Notes: generated by a model from the sequence alone, not told the origin. Positions 34,910 through 47,464 are shown, numbered from the stretch's first letter. The stretch is DNA of 64,000 bases from Arenicola marina (GCA_964019135.1 OZ025255.1:22917708-22981707), one strand, 5' to 3'. Numbers and translations: made by a program.

Positions 34910-36435
34910 CGGAGCCCCCAGATGGGCCCTCCCATTGTACACCTGTAAAAGGCCACGGTATATTGCCCTATCCATCACGGGCTTTCCACGTTGCTCCTTC
35001 GCACAATTTCCTTACAACCTCGTCGGGTGCATGGTCAAGGGTGACCGATGGGGGGTGGGGGAGGAGGGGGGGGGGTAGCGGAGGGGGAGGGGTGGGGGCT
35101 TATGTCCAGGGGCGGGGGGAAGGGTGGGGGCTTATGTCTGGGAGAGAGATAAGGTAGGTGGTGTAGGGTGGCGATAAGGGAGAATGGGGGGGAGGGGGGT
35201 ATGGATGAGGGGTGGGATGGAGAGAATGATGTAGCTGTGGGTGTAGAAGGCGGGGGGAGGGAAAATGTCCGGGAGGGGATAAGGTAGGGGTGGGTTGGGG
35301 TGGCAGGAAGGGTGTGTGAGAATGGGGGAGGGAGGCTATGTTCCGGGGGGTATGAGGTAGGTGTGGGGGTGAGGAGGAGAGGGAGAGGGAGGGTGGCTTG
35401 GAGTGGACAATATGGGTGTAAGTGTAGCAGGGAGAGGGTGGTGGGGGGGGGACAACAGGCGGAGGCCTATATATCCTAGCAGGGAGAGGGTGGTGGTGGG
35501 GACAGCAGGCGGGGACCTATATACCCTAGCAGGGAGAGAGGGTGGGGTTTGTGTGTATGCAATAGGGCGGGGGAATGAGGGAGGAGGTGGGGGGGGCACG
35601 GTTAAAGGTCATTATTGGCCGACGCTCAGTCTTGGACACAGGATGTAGCCACGGGGAAGGCGGTAATGTTGGCTCTACGTCTCCCGAGAGTTGGCACACG
35701 ACAACATGTGACCTACATTTTCACATGGGGTGATTGACGCCCCCTCCACACCCCCGCCAAATCTTTCTCCCCCTCTTTCCCCCACCCACCTCTCCCCACA
35801 CCCTCCCCCGTCGGCTATCTCAAGAAAACCCAATAAAGTGCCTCGAGGCCCCACCCCCCCCAAGCCCGCCCCCCCGCGGCCGTGGTGTATTGAAGAGAAA
35901 CGTTGTTAGGGGGCGGTGACGCCGTCACAAAGGGCCCTTAAATGATTTCGCATTCCGCCATATATAATACATGGTGTTTGCGGTGTCCGGGGGGCCTTGC
36001 CACCCCAGGCTTCCCGCCCACTGGGGTTCAAGTAGGCCTATGCAAGGCGCTGCGAGGCGTGCGTAAGGCTCTGCCCGGGGCTGCCCTCTACCCCCCCCCC
36101 CCCCAGGCCCCACATACTACCGCCCTATTCACACCCCTCCCCACACACACCCCGCCTCACACCCCCCCTACACACGCACATCCCCCCCCCCACACACCCT
36201 GTTCCACCCAGACCCTAGCCTCGCGGTGTATCTGGCTCGTCTGACTGTCTCAGGGAGAGAAAGACTTGGCGAGTGACCCACTGACCCGTGACCCGGCATC
36301 GCTCCATCCAAGGGTGGAACGACTCAGCAGGACAGCTTATTGCCCCATATTACTCCCATAAGCTTGTTGCCCAATCATATTTCCCATATTTCTATAAGCC
36401 TACTGCCCAATCATACTCCTATCTCAATTAAGTTT
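34910..36435. other. Strand-asymmetric G-rich then C-rich spacer
   Basis: From 35,040 to 35,610 the plus strand is strongly G-rich (GGGGGAGGGGTGGGGGC and similar), with a 60-70 bp duplication at about 35,425-35,545 (CTAGCAGGGAGAGGGTGGTG). From 35,735 to 36,210 it switches to C-rich with runs of C. No gene is supported. Confidence 0.45.
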
Positions 36436-36444
36436 CCAAAGCTG

Positions 36445-37392
36445 GAAATCATGGATCAAAAGCCGGGATAACATACGCGGATCAAAACCCTGGATCAAAC
36501 GTCAGGATAACATTGCTGGATCAAAACTCGGGATCAAAAGTCATGATACCATTGCTGGATCAAACCCCTGGATCAAAAGTCAGGATACCATTGCTGGATC
36601 AAAACCGTGGATCAAAATTCAGGATACTATTACTGGATCAAAACCCTGGATCAAAAGTCGGGATAACATTGCTGGATCAAAACCCCGGGTCAAAAGTCAG
36701 GATACCATTGCTGGATAAAAACCCTGGATCAAAAGTCAGGGTAGCATTGCTGGATCAAAACCCTAGATCAAAAGTCAGGGTAACATTGCTGGATAAAAAC
36801 CCTGGATCAAAAGTCAGGATACCATTGCTGGATCAAACCCCTGGATCAAAAGTCAGGATACTATTGCTGGATCAAAATTTAGGATACTATTACTGGATCA
36901 AAATTTAGGATACTATTACTGGATCAAAACCCTGGATCNNNNNNNNNNNNNNNNNNNNNNNNNNNNNNNNNNNNNNNNNNNNNNNNNNNNNNNNNNNNNN
37001 NNNNNNNNNNNNNNNNNNNNNNNNNNNNNNNNNNNNNNNNNNNNNNNNNNNNNNNNNNNNNNNNNNNNNNNNNNNNNNNNNNNNNNNNNNNNNNNNNNNN
37101 NNNNNNNNNNNNNNNNNNNNNNNNNNNNNNNNNNNNNNCTCTAGATTAAAAGTCAGGGTAACATTGCTGGATAAAAACCCTGGATCAAAAGTCAGGATAC
37201 CATTGCTGGATCAAACCCCTGGATCAAAAGTCAGGATACTATTGCTGGATCAAAATTTAGGATACTATTACTGGATCAAAACCCTGGATCAAAGTCTTTT
37301 GCTGGATCAAAACCCCGGGTCAAAAGTCAGGATACCATTGCTGGATCAAAACCCTGGATCAAAAGTCAGGGTAACATTGCTGGATCAAAATG
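36445..37392. repeat. 39-bp minisatellite interrupted by the assembly gap
   Basis: The unit is TGGATCAAAACCCTGGATCA followed by AAAGTCAGGATACCATTGC. A shorter AATTTAGGATACTATTAC type also occurs. As 39 equals 13 codons, plus-strand frames encode LLDQNPGSKVRIP repeats. The array continues on both sides of the 200-N gap, so its true length is unknown. Confidence 0.9.
36939..37138. other. Assembly gap, exactly 200 N
   Basis: The gap lies inside the 39-bp array. The roughly 150 bases left and right of it are nearly the same block: each runs from AAAGTCAGGGTAACATTGCT through ACTATTACTGGATCAAAACC. The round length suggests a scaffolding placeholder. Confidence 0.98.
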
Positions 37393-37394
37393 TC

Positions 37395-38035
37395 TGCATG
37401 ATTTTTCTTGATGAGTTCCTTTTATCTAACCACCGTTTGGTGCATCACAGTCAGCATTAACTTTTCTTGTAACCCGTGTGGATATCAAACAGCCAGCCAC
37501 ACTTCGCGAGGAGCTAATTCAAACCAATTAAATACTTTAACAAAGCGCCTCATGATAACAACGAGTGGCCTGAACTCAAAGGCGGGACGGCAAGCCATTG
37601 ATTTTATGAAGTGTTAACTTAATTAAAAATTAAATTTCCTTAAATGAGTTGTAAGTGTTTATTCCATTGATCTGACATTGTAAGCCACATTTAGACATTA
37701 TGATAATTGTATATAATTATATGTAACATATTGATATATGCATGTGTTATTAGCCACCAACAACCAATAGTCCTATATATATATATATACAAATATCGTT
37801 GGACAGGTCTATCTGGTGGAGCTACGAACACCGCGGAGAGTGCAGTTCGGAAGGTTGGGGGGGGGGGGGGGGGGGGGCAAGTGGGGGAAGATGGGGGAGG
37901 GGAGGGATCGTTTAGGTAGTGTGTTTCCCGGGCCCATGAGGCACTTTATCATGGCCATTGGGTGGGTCAGAGCTGACGAGGGCCTTCAGCGTGGCGAAAG
38001 AAAAAACTCATTCCAGTTGGATTGTTCCCAAACCT
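37395..38035. other. Intron spacer with a 21-G run
   Basis: This is AT-rich to about 37,800, followed by an uninterrupted run of 21 G at 37,857-37,877. No supported gene is seen. Confidence 0.5.
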
Positions 38036-38039
38036 CAAA

Positions 38040-41000
38040 TGTATTATGCACCCTTACTCGCCACTCCCATCTCTGTCTACACCTCTCCCACTCCCTAGTC
38101 ATCCATACACACCTTCCATGTATCCTCTCCCACACGCCCCACCCTCTCCCCTACCCCCTCTCCCCTACCCCCACCCTCTCCCCAACCCCCATCCTCTCCC
38201 CTACCCCCACCTTCTCCCCTACCCCCATCCTCTCCTCTACCCCCACCTGTCCCCTACCCCCATCCTCCTCCCCTACCCCCACACTCTCCCCCTACCCCCA
38301 CCCTCTCCCCTTTTCCCCCTCCACCTCCCACCCACCCATTCCCTCTATTCCCCACCCCACCCCCGGCCCCTCCCCCTATTCCCCAACCGCTTGCCCCTCC
38401 CCTAACCCTACCCCGGATCCCGGCGGATCACCACCTCGGGTTGACCCCCCCTTCTGGCCCCGTATCAGGGCTCTGTAAGTGACATTCGATTCTCCATTAT
38501 TAAACTGGACAAGTCTCTGTCTTCTTCGATTTCAATTTTTAATGGTCGGCGCCACCGTAGGGCTGGGCAGATAGGCGATGTCAGGCCTGACAGGGAGGAG
38601 TATGCGCTTCGCTGTTATCTCTCCCTCCCTCTGGAGAACTCAAGGCTGGTGACGGCAGCCCATTGGAAAGCAAGGTGATGACACTGCCCCCCTGGTGACC
38701 CGAAACCGCCTCCGCCCCCGCCACGCCCCACCCCTCCCCACATCTCACCCGCCCAATTACCTCATACCATACCCCGTCCCACGCTCTACCCTGCCCGCAT
38801 AACCTCATACCGCCACCCCCCCCCCCCCGACGCCCTCCCTTCCCCTATTGCATCATACCGCTTCATCTCCCTACCCCGCTCTACCCTGCCCTCATTGCCT
38901 CATACCGTAGCCCCCCCCCTCCCCTTTCCACGCTCCACCCTCCGCCATTGTCTCATACCGCAGCCTGCCACCCCACCAACCCCTTTTCACGTCCTACCCT
39001 CCCCCATTGCCTCATATCCACAGCCCCCCCTTCCACGTGCTACCTTCCCCCATTGCCTTATAACGCAGCCCCCCTCCCCTTTCCACGCTCTACACTCCCC
39101 CATTGCCTCATACCACAGCCCCCACCCCCCCTCCACGTCCTACCTTCCCCCATTACCTTATAACGCAGCCCCCCCCCTTTCCACGCTTTACACTCCCCAT
39201 TGCCTCATACGGCAGCCTGCCACTCCACCAACCCCTTTTCACGTCCTACCCTCCCCCATTGCCTCATACCACAGCCCCCCCCTCCACGTCCTACCTTCCC
39301 CCATTACCTTATAACGCAGCCCCCTCCCCTTTCCACGCTCTACACTCCCCCATTGCCTCATACCACAGCCCCCCCCCTCCTCGTCCTACCTTCCCCTATT
39401 ACCTTATAACGCAGCCCCCCCCCCCTCTCCACGCTCTACACTCCCCCATTGCCTCATACCGCAGCCTGCCACTCCACCAACCCCTTTTCACGTCCTACCC
39501 TCCCCCATTGCCTCATACCACAGCCCCCCCCCTTCCACGTCCTACCTTCCCCCATTGCCTTATACGCAGCCCCCCCCACCCGCATTCCACGATCTACACT
39601 CCCCCCATTGCCTCATACCACAGCCCCCCCTCCACGTCCTACCTTCCCCCATTACCTTATAACGCAGCCCCCCCCTCCCTTTCCACGCTATACACTCCCC
39701 CATTGCCTCATACAGCAGCCTGCCACTCCAACCCCTTTCCACGTCCTACCCTCCCCCATTGCCTCATACCACAGCCCCCCCCCCCCCCTTCCACGTCCTA
39801 CCTTCCCCCATTGCCTTATAACGCAGCCCCCCCCCACCCGCATTCCACGATCTACACTCCCCCATTGCCTCATACCGCAGCCTGCCACCCCACCAACCCC
39901 TTTCCACGTCCTACCTTCCCCCATTGCCTCATACCACAGCCCCACCCCCCCCCTTTCAAGTCCTACCTTCCCCCATTGCCTTATAACGCAGCCCCCCGCC
40001 CCCTTTCCACGCCCTATCCTCCCTCATTACCTCATACATACCGCAGCGCCTCCTTTCCACGCCCTACCCTCCCCCTTTGCCTCATACTGCAATCCCCCTT
40101 TCCACGCCCTACCCTCCCTTGTAGCCTCATATCAGTTCCTCCACCCAGCCTCTCTCATTTCCTCACTGGCCATCCCCGCCTCCCTCCTTCCCTCACTGGC
40201 CATCCCCGCCTCTCTCCTTCCCTCACTGGCCATCCCCGCCTCCCTCCTTCCCTCACTGGCCATCCCCGCCTCCCTTCCTCCCTCACTGGCCATTCCCGCC
40301 TCCCTCCTTCCCTCACTGTCCATCCCGCCTCCCTCCCTCCCTCCTTCCCTCACTGGCCATCCCCGCCTCCCTCCTTCCCTCACTGGCCATCCCCGCCTCC
40401 CTCCCTCCCTCACTGGCCCTCCTCGCCTCCCTCCCTCCCTCACTGGCCATCCTCGCCTCCCTCCTTCCCTCACTGGCCATCCCCGCCTCCCTCCTTCCCT
40501 CACTGGTCATCCCCGCCTCCCTCCTTCCCTCACTGGCCATCTCGCCTCCCTCCCTCCCTCCCTCACTGGCCATCCCCGCCTCCCTCCCTCCCTCACTGGC
40601 CATCCCCGCCTCCCTCCCTCCCTCACTGGCCATCCCGCCTCCCTCCCTCCCTCACTGGCCATCCCCGCACCGGCTTCCCTCGGCAAGTCTCTGCTGACCA
40701 ACCCTATAATGTCAAGTCCTCATTCAATTGCAATCATCACATCAGTCGGTACCTGCCCGGCCCTCCATCGGCAGTAATTCCTACATATCCTAATAACCCC
40801 ATCCCGTACAGGCTGGGGGCACCCCGACATTTAACCCTTAATTGCCCAGCACCCTCGGACCCGCACCACAAACCTAGTGCCCCACCCCGTCCACCGTCCT
40901 CTCCCCGAAACGTGCTCCCCCCACCCCCCAAACCTTCGTAAATATTATCCATGCATCCAACCTCCCCTCGTTCTACGTGACCCACAACTCAACCTCCTCC

Positions 41001-42120
41001 TCCTCGTCATCACTGAGACTCGTCAGCCACCCTGTCCCTCCCCCAACTCCATCCCACTCCCCCCTCCCCCTCCCACCGCTCCCCATCCCCTTCCCCCTCC
41101 AACCGCCCCATCACCTTCCCATCCCTTCCGCCTCCCATCCCCTTCGCATCCCCTCCGCTTCCCAACTCCATCCCCTTCCGCATCCCCTCCCCTTCCCCCT
41201 CACACCGCCCCCATCCCCTTCCCATCCCCTTCTCATCCCCTCCCCATCCACTTCCCATCCCCTTCCAGCTGCCCCCCTCCCCTCCCCACTGCGCACCCAT
41301 CCCCTCCCCACTGCCCCACACATCCCATCTTCGCTGCCCCCCCCCCATCCACTCCTCACTGCACTCCATCCCCTCACTACTGCCCCCCACCCCTTCCCAC
41401 TGCCTCCCCTCCCCTCCCCACTGCTCACCATTCCTCCCCACCGCCCCCCATCCCATCCGCACTGCCCCACCCCCACCTCCCCTTCCAACTGCCCCCACAT
41501 CCCCACCCCACTACACCCCCACCCCCTCCCAACGGCCCGCCATCCCCTCACCCCTGCCTCCCTTCCCCCCCGCTATCGGTCGTATATTCCTCACATCAAT
41601 GGGCGATAAATGACCAATGAATATAGAAGCGTTTAACGCGGCGGGACGGGGGCCATGACGGCATAAAGCCACTGGCTTCACGGCTTGTGGTGTCGCCATG
41701 GGGGCCAGTGACTCCCCGGCCCCTGCACCGGCTAGCCAACTCGGGCGAGACGCTCGGCACCCCAAGTGCCTTGAATCCCACTTATGTGCCCCCAACCGCC
41801 TCATCCGCCCCACCCCTCCCCACCCTCCCCGCCCTCCCTGCCCCCCCCCCCCACCCGTCCTCGCAGTCCGTCACCCCCTGGCATGGTTACAGTGGTCGTT
41901 CTCCCCGGCCCCTCCCCGACGTCCTCGCCGTCCGGCGGCAATCCACCCCCCCCCTGGTGTAGTCCCAGTGGTCGACTCCCCGCTTCTATGTACCACCGCT
42001 CCCCCCCCACCCCCGTCGCCCCCATGCTACCCTCACATCTCCTCGCCGCCCGACACCCCAAACACCCCGGCCCCTCCCCCCAAACACCCCGGCCCGTCCC
42101 CCCAAACACCCCGCCCTCTC
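38040..42120. repeat. 4-kb C-rich strand-asymmetric block of several arrays
   Basis: Adjoining arrays are nearly all pyrimidine on the plus strand. They are: CCCTACCCCCATCCTCTC-type units (38,140-38,330); units of about 50 bp containing CATTGCCTCATACCACAGCC and CCACGTCCTACCTTCCCC (38,870-40,130); a 30-bp unit, CCTCCCTCCTTCCCTCACTG followed by GCCATCCCCG (40,140-40,670, about 17 copies); and CATCCCCTTCC-type sequence (41,030-41,560). A less repetitive piece at 41,580-41,800 separates the last part. A Pro/Ser/His-rich 612-codon plus-strand frame is a by-product of the array. Confidence 0.85.
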
Positions 42121-42289
42121 GTCTAGTCTCTCCCAGTGGTGGTCTCCCTGGTGCTTCCTCCGTCGTTATGTGGATGGCCATGCGAGGGCCTCACAGGGAA
42201 GACCTCTGATTGTCCCATAAAGGGCACAAGGCCGTCGATTGTTAGTACCCTTCAACAGTGTACAACCCAGAGGCATAGCTGCAGAGTCA

Positions 42290-43975
42290 AAGTCACCAGC
42301 AGTCATAGCCAGTCATAGCCACAGCCAAAACCACAGCCACAGCAACAGCCACAGCAACAGCCCACAGCCACAACCACAGCCACAGTCACAGCACAGCGAT
42401 AGCCACAGCCACAGCCACAACCACAGCCACAACCAGTCACAGGCACAGCGATAGCCACAGCCCATAGCCACAGCCACAACCACAGCCCACAGCCACAGCC
42501 ACAACCACAGCCACAGCCCACAGCCACAACCACAGCCCACAGCCACAGCCACAACCACAGCCACAACCACAGTCACAGGCACAGCGATAGCCACAGCCAC
42601 AGCCACAACCACAGCCACAGCTATAGCCATGGGCACAACCACAGTCACAGGCACAGCCACAGCCACAACCACAGCCACAGCAACAGCCCACAGCCACAGC
42701 CCACAGCCACAGCCCACAGCCACAGCAACAGCCCACAGCCACAGCCACAACCACAGCCACAGCTATAGCCATGGCACAACCACAGTCACAGCACAGCGAT
42801 AGCCACAGCCACAGCCACAACCACAGCCACAGCTATAGCCATGGGCACAACCACAGTCACAGGCACAGCCACAGCCACAGCCACAGCCACAGCAACAGCC
42901 CACAGCCACAGCCCACAGCCACAGCCACAGCCCACAGCCACAGCAACAGCCCACAGCCACAGCCACAGCCACAGCCACAGCTATAGCCATGGGCACAACC
43001 ACAGTCACAGGCACAGCGATAACCACAGCCACAGCCACAACCACAGCCACAGCTATGGCCATGGGCACAACCACAGTCACAGGCACAGCACAGCCACAAC
43101 CACAGCCACAACCACAGCCACCGCCACAGCCACAGCCACAGCCATAGCCATGGGCACAACCACAGTCACAGGCACATGCGATAGCCACAGCCACAGCCAC
43201 AACCACAGCCACAGCTATAGCCATGGGCACAACCACAGTCACAGGCACAGCCACAGCCACAGCCACAACCACAGCCACAGCTATAGCCATGGGCACAACC
43301 ACAGTCACAGGCACAGCGATAGCCACAGCCACAGCCACAACCACAGCCACAGCTATAGCCATGGGCACAACCACAGTCACAGGCACAGCCACAGCCACAG
43401 CCACAGCCACAGCAACAGCCCACAGCCACAGCCCACAGCCACAGCCACAGCCCACAGCCACAGCAACAGCCCACAGCCACAGCCACAGCCACAGCCACAG
43501 CTATAGCCATGGGCACAACCACAGTCACAGGCACAGCGATAACCACAGCCACAGCCACAACCACAGCCACAGCTATGGCCATGGGCACAACCACAGTCAC
43601 AGGCACAGCCACAGCCACAACCACAGCCACAACCACAGCCACCGCCACAGCCACAGCCACAGCCATAGCCATGGGCACAACCACAGTCACAGCTATAGCC
43701 ACAGCCAAAGCCATAGTGTACAAGCAGAGGCATAGCTGCAGTCAACTTCACCAGCAGTCATAGCCGCAGCTGCAACCACCGCCAACACCATAGCCACAGC
43801 CACAACCAAGCCATAGTCACAGCCACAGTCACAGCCACATTCACAGCCACAGTCACAGCCCAAACCAGAGCCACAACCAGAGCCAAAGTCACAGCCCAAA
43901 CCAGAGCCACAACCAGAGCCAAAGTCACAGCCACAACAACAGCCACAGTCACAGTCACAACAGCTACAGTGTCAA
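42290..43975. repeat. (CCACAG)n hexanucleotide array with long internal duplication
   Basis: CCACAG and CAACCACAG hexamers are organised in blocks of about 70-80 bp that begin GGGCACAACCACAGTCACAG and end CAGCTATAGCCAT. A segment of roughly 330 bp starting at 42,841 recurs almost unchanged at 43,361, an offset of 520 bp. The array decays into CACAGTCACAGCC and CAGAGCC units after 43,790. Minus-strand frames encode [11 protein letters not shown] or [12 protein letters not shown] peptides and are not called. Confidence 0.95.
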
Positions 43976-43979
43976 AAGC

Positions 43980-45865
43980 CACATTTAGAAATTTGTCCAT
44001 CATGACAGTGACTGAATGAATGTTTCATGTGAAGCAATCGTGTCGAGCACCGACACGGCGACATAAGCCAAGACCGAATACAACCTCGTCCCCTCTACAC
44101 GCTGACCCTCATCTTACGTGTTGTTAAACCCTATTGGTTTGGACCAATTCAGCTTCATGTGCACATGTGTGACCTGAATTAAACACCCATATTTTACTTC
44201 CTTTCACTTCACAGTAATGGACAGTTTGAGATGTTTTTGTTGACATGACTTTAGAGTCTCACATGAATTTTTCCTTACGGACAGACCATTTGATATCCAG
44301 GAGGTTGAGGGGGCGCGGGGGGGGGGGGGGGAGGGTGGGGGGGGGGAGCGGCTATGGGGTTTTAATTTGTTTCGTTGCGACGAAGGCGAAAATAGATGGC
44401 GAGAAATAGATGGTTTTGGGTTTCCGATAAGAGGCAAAGCAACATTAAAATTACTAATTCAGAGCCAGATTCTTTTTTTTACCATAAAAAAAACATAAAC
44501 CCCCTTCTCCCCTCCCCCCCCCCCCCCGGCCCCCTTTGCCCCCTGGAGATCCAATGGTTCGTTCCTTACATCTATATAACGTCCATATTGTGCAAACCGG
44601 AAGCAAGTGCAGACCTTGCCATGACGGAGCAACCGAGGCAGGCGATTAATTTTAAATTAAATACCCATCTTAAATATTTATGAATATATAGCTTTGGTAA
44701 ATGATGTTGACATAATAGTGTCAGTTGATCGTGAAGCATTGTGGGAAGGAAAGGGGTTGGCCGCGCATACCGCGTTTAATGTTGCGAGCGCCCGCCGCGA
44801 GCGCTAGTGGTACGCTGTGAGTACCCGCTGACGTCTGCCGCCAGCCGGAACTTATATACCACTGGGTGATGGGGTGTGGGGAGAGGGGGGGGGGGGAGAG
44901 TTAGGGGTCATCGCCATAGCCATGCAATAGGTCACTATCTCGCAAGGGTCTTTCGTCCGGTCTGAGACATGCGTGCACAAATGTGGCCTAAAGCGCCAAA
45001 CAGCATACGGTCCACGAGTGACGATGTCTTCTGCAGGCTCTGACTCTTCCCCGGTTGTTAACCAGCCCCCCCCCCCCCTCCCACCCCCATTGTCGTTGAC
45101 CCTGGTTACATCCATGGGTGAATGGATGGGCGGCACACCGCACCAAAGCCCCCCCCCCAGCCACCACACTCAGGGTTAGACCCCCTACAGGAGGGGATAA
45201 TTCACCCCATTCTATACACACCCCCCCCCCCCTCCCCGGGATGTGTCTTGTTATGCCATCGATAATGTTGTCCCCAGAAGGGTGATGTCGTGCCAGCCAT
45301 TGGGTTTTTCATCGCAGTGATACCCCGCTGCATGGCATGGCGGGGGCGCCAAACTCCAGCCATCATGGCCACATAACGGGATCAGTGTCCGTGGCAGTCA
45401 TGCGATTTACGGGCCGTCAATAACATGCAAATACCCCCAGGGCGCGGTCTAGTGGGAGCCGGTTGGGTTGGAGGTGGATGCGGCGGGGGGGGGGGGGTAC
45501 TTGAAGGGCTGGGGACTTGACGGTGGTGATGGTAAAGTGATGGTGGTAGGGGGGGGGGGGCTGGCGAGAGAAGGATCGGGCATAGGGTGATCTGCTGATG
45601 CCACCGCCGGTCTTTACCATGGCATGACATACATACCACAAGACACCACAAAAGGCTATGGCTGTACCATCATATCCTGCCATTCCCTCAAGCTTGTTCA
45701 GCACGACTCATGTCTGTTCCACCCATAGCATAGCATAGTCAGTAACCGTAGTCACTCCTCAAGGTACACAAAAACGCGGTAAACATTATGGTAACCTGTA
45801 TTATATAAACTGCATGCTCTGTCTGATCCTGGCCCATCGATACAGCCCCATAAATACCTCAATAT
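43980..45865. other. Intron spacer with long G/C runs
   Basis: This stretch contains several runs of 9-16 G or C (about 44,318, 44,505, 44,887, 45,066, 45,222, 45,486 and 45,550), many separated by only 15-60 bases. One copy of the GTGCACAAA-NGTGGCCT motif lies near 44,972. No coding evidence was found. Confidence 0.45.
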
Positions 45866-45869
45866 TTAC

Positions 45870-46035
45870 CCTGCTCTACCAGGACACTTCTCGTTATCAA
45901 TAATTCATACTGCCCCGACTCCGTAAGCAGTCCGACCCCACGCAGCGTGTAGCCGAGGTCCTGTCCTCTATTCAGCACGCCCGTAGTGATAGCCTCATCT
46001 TTGCTCAGTTCTTCTCGCAGGTTTCCTCTCACGAA
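45870..46035 (-). CDS. Internal exon (C) of unidentified minus-strand gene
   Basis: This 166-base exon lies between acceptor CAAACCTTCAG and donor GTAAAT on the minus strand. It enters in phase 0 and leaves in phase 1. It encodes FVRGNLREELSKDEAITTGV, then LNRGQDLGYTLRGVGLLTES, then GQYELLITRSVLVEQ. The peptide alternates charged helix and beta-like stretches and has no low-complexity bias. Entry phase matches the exon at 47,309 and exit phase matches the exon at 29,782, across a 16-kb intron. The donor lacks G at +5, so it is only moderate. The family is not recognised. Confidence 0.8.
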
Positions 46036-46039
46036 CTGA

Positions 46040-47300
46040 AGGTTTGCTATATGACGCACAACGTATTTTGGTTTAACTATTACATATAATAGTGTTCCAT
46101 ATCGCTTTCGTTCCGTTTTTGTTGTTGTTGTTTCTTCATTCCTTACGCAACAAAAGATACAAATATCGTTGTTCCTAGTATATCGCATCTTTAGGCTAAA
46201 CTTTAGCGTTCCATATTTTCTTCTTTTGAATAATATACCCCATATTTTGGCAGAACTTTAGCATGCGATTGTGTTGCAGTGATCGTTTGGCAACATGCAC
46301 CGCCGAGGTTTACATCAATTATAATGTATCATCTTGACGCCGCGGTTAAAAGTGCACCGCGTACTTTAACCATATGTCATATCGACGCTAATGTCAACAC
46401 CTGGGGTCAGGACAAATAACATTGTGTTATTTAGCCTGAGTGTGGCACTTAACCTCCAAGTGAGTCCATCCCCAAGTGTTGCACTTGGGAGACGATTGGT
46501 TACTGGCCCAGTGCAGTCAGCCCCCTCGAAACCTGGCCAGCCCCCTCAAAACCCGACTTGACCACTATTTAACCCGTATGTTTGGTTCAAATCCGGGTTG
46601 ACGCCTGGACAATTTATCACCGTGTGAATGGGGCATTGTCGGGTTAATGTTGCGAGAAGCTTGATACACAGTGGCACAATCATTTTAGCTCTAAAGAGTA
46701 GTCTAAGTATGTATATGTCCCCAGTATAAGCGCATTCCATGGCACTTTGGCAGTGGCGCTGGGCGTTAACCTCTCTTGTTACTTAGTCCAAACGACGCTA
46801 TGGTGGGCTCCGTTGGGGGCGATACCTTGGGTCAAATTGACATCGAGGGGCTGCAGGGGAACAGCAGAAGCAGATTCGCTCCGTGATCCAGGGTGTGGGT
46901 AGCGTTTATCGGCTGGAGGATGGGGAGGAGTTGGGACTTGGGGGGCAAGAGGGCTTATGGGCTTTGTCTAGACAGAGTGACGACGCGGGATAGCTTTCAT
47001 TACAGCGACGTTAACGGCCAATCACGTCCTTTCCCTGGCGATCCGAGGCATCCATTTTGACCCAACAAGCCCCCAGACTCGCATTGACCACACTTTTCCT
47101 CTTCCTCTTAATGGGAATAAAGCTGCCTGGTTATGGAATCCGTACCCGACTCCATGGGGGGTATGAAATCCCGATCTTCTGCAACCTTTTATTGACCCCA
47201 CATCCCACCACCACCCCCTCACACCCCTCACACCCCCCCCCCCCCACACACACCACCCAACCACCATCACATCCCCACAACACCACCCCCATCTCCACCC
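46040..47300. other. Intron, no recognisable feature
   Basis: The frame of the exon at 46,035 stays open upstream of its acceptor to 46,188, but the extension (Thr/Lys-rich) lies beyond the splice site and is probably intronic. Nothing else is supported. A run of about 13 C occurs near 47,236. Confidence 0.45.
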
Positions 47301-47308
47301 CATGCTAC

Positions 47309-47446
47309 CGTCTGTGGAATCATGTAGCCATTCTCAAGGTCGACGTAGGTCATGCGAGTCATCCATGGCTTCCCGTTGGCTTCCCGCTCCCTGATCTGCC
47401 ATCTCACCAGCTGTCCCAGACTCTCCCTCCCTGCACCGTGCTCCCT
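47309..47446 (-). CDS. Internal exon (B) of unidentified minus-strand gene
   Basis: This 138-base exon (46 codons, phase 0 in and out) lies between acceptor TACTGTGTTATAGACAG and donor GTAGCATGG on the minus strand. It encodes REHGAGRESLGQLVRWQIRE, then REANGKPWMTRMTYVDLENG, then YMIPQT. The exit phase agrees with the exon at 46,035. A second possible acceptor 13 bases further in (GGTGCAG) would change the entry phase to 1, so the exact start is less secure than the end. The family is not recognised. Confidence 0.7.
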
Positions 47447-47464
47447 CTGTCTATAACACAGTAT

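Noticed and set aside
38395-38415. CCTAACCCTACCCC as a telomere-type repeat
   Set aside because: It is a single short occurrence inside a C-rich array with no tandem TTAGGG units.
38895-41620. 612- and 442-codon Pro/Ser/His-rich plus-strand open frames
   Set aside because: They run through several C-rich tandem arrays where two or three frames are open at once. There is no splice context, no start context and no varied domain sequence.
42303-43751. Ala/Val/Gly/Cys-rich and His/Ser-rich frames on both strands
   Set aside because: They are direct translations of the CCACAG hexamer array.
46036-46188. Upstream extension of exon C (MRYTRNNDICIFCC...)
   Set aside because: It lies before a good acceptor and its Thr/Lys-rich sequence differs from the exon. 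The phase-matched splice model explains the exon without it.
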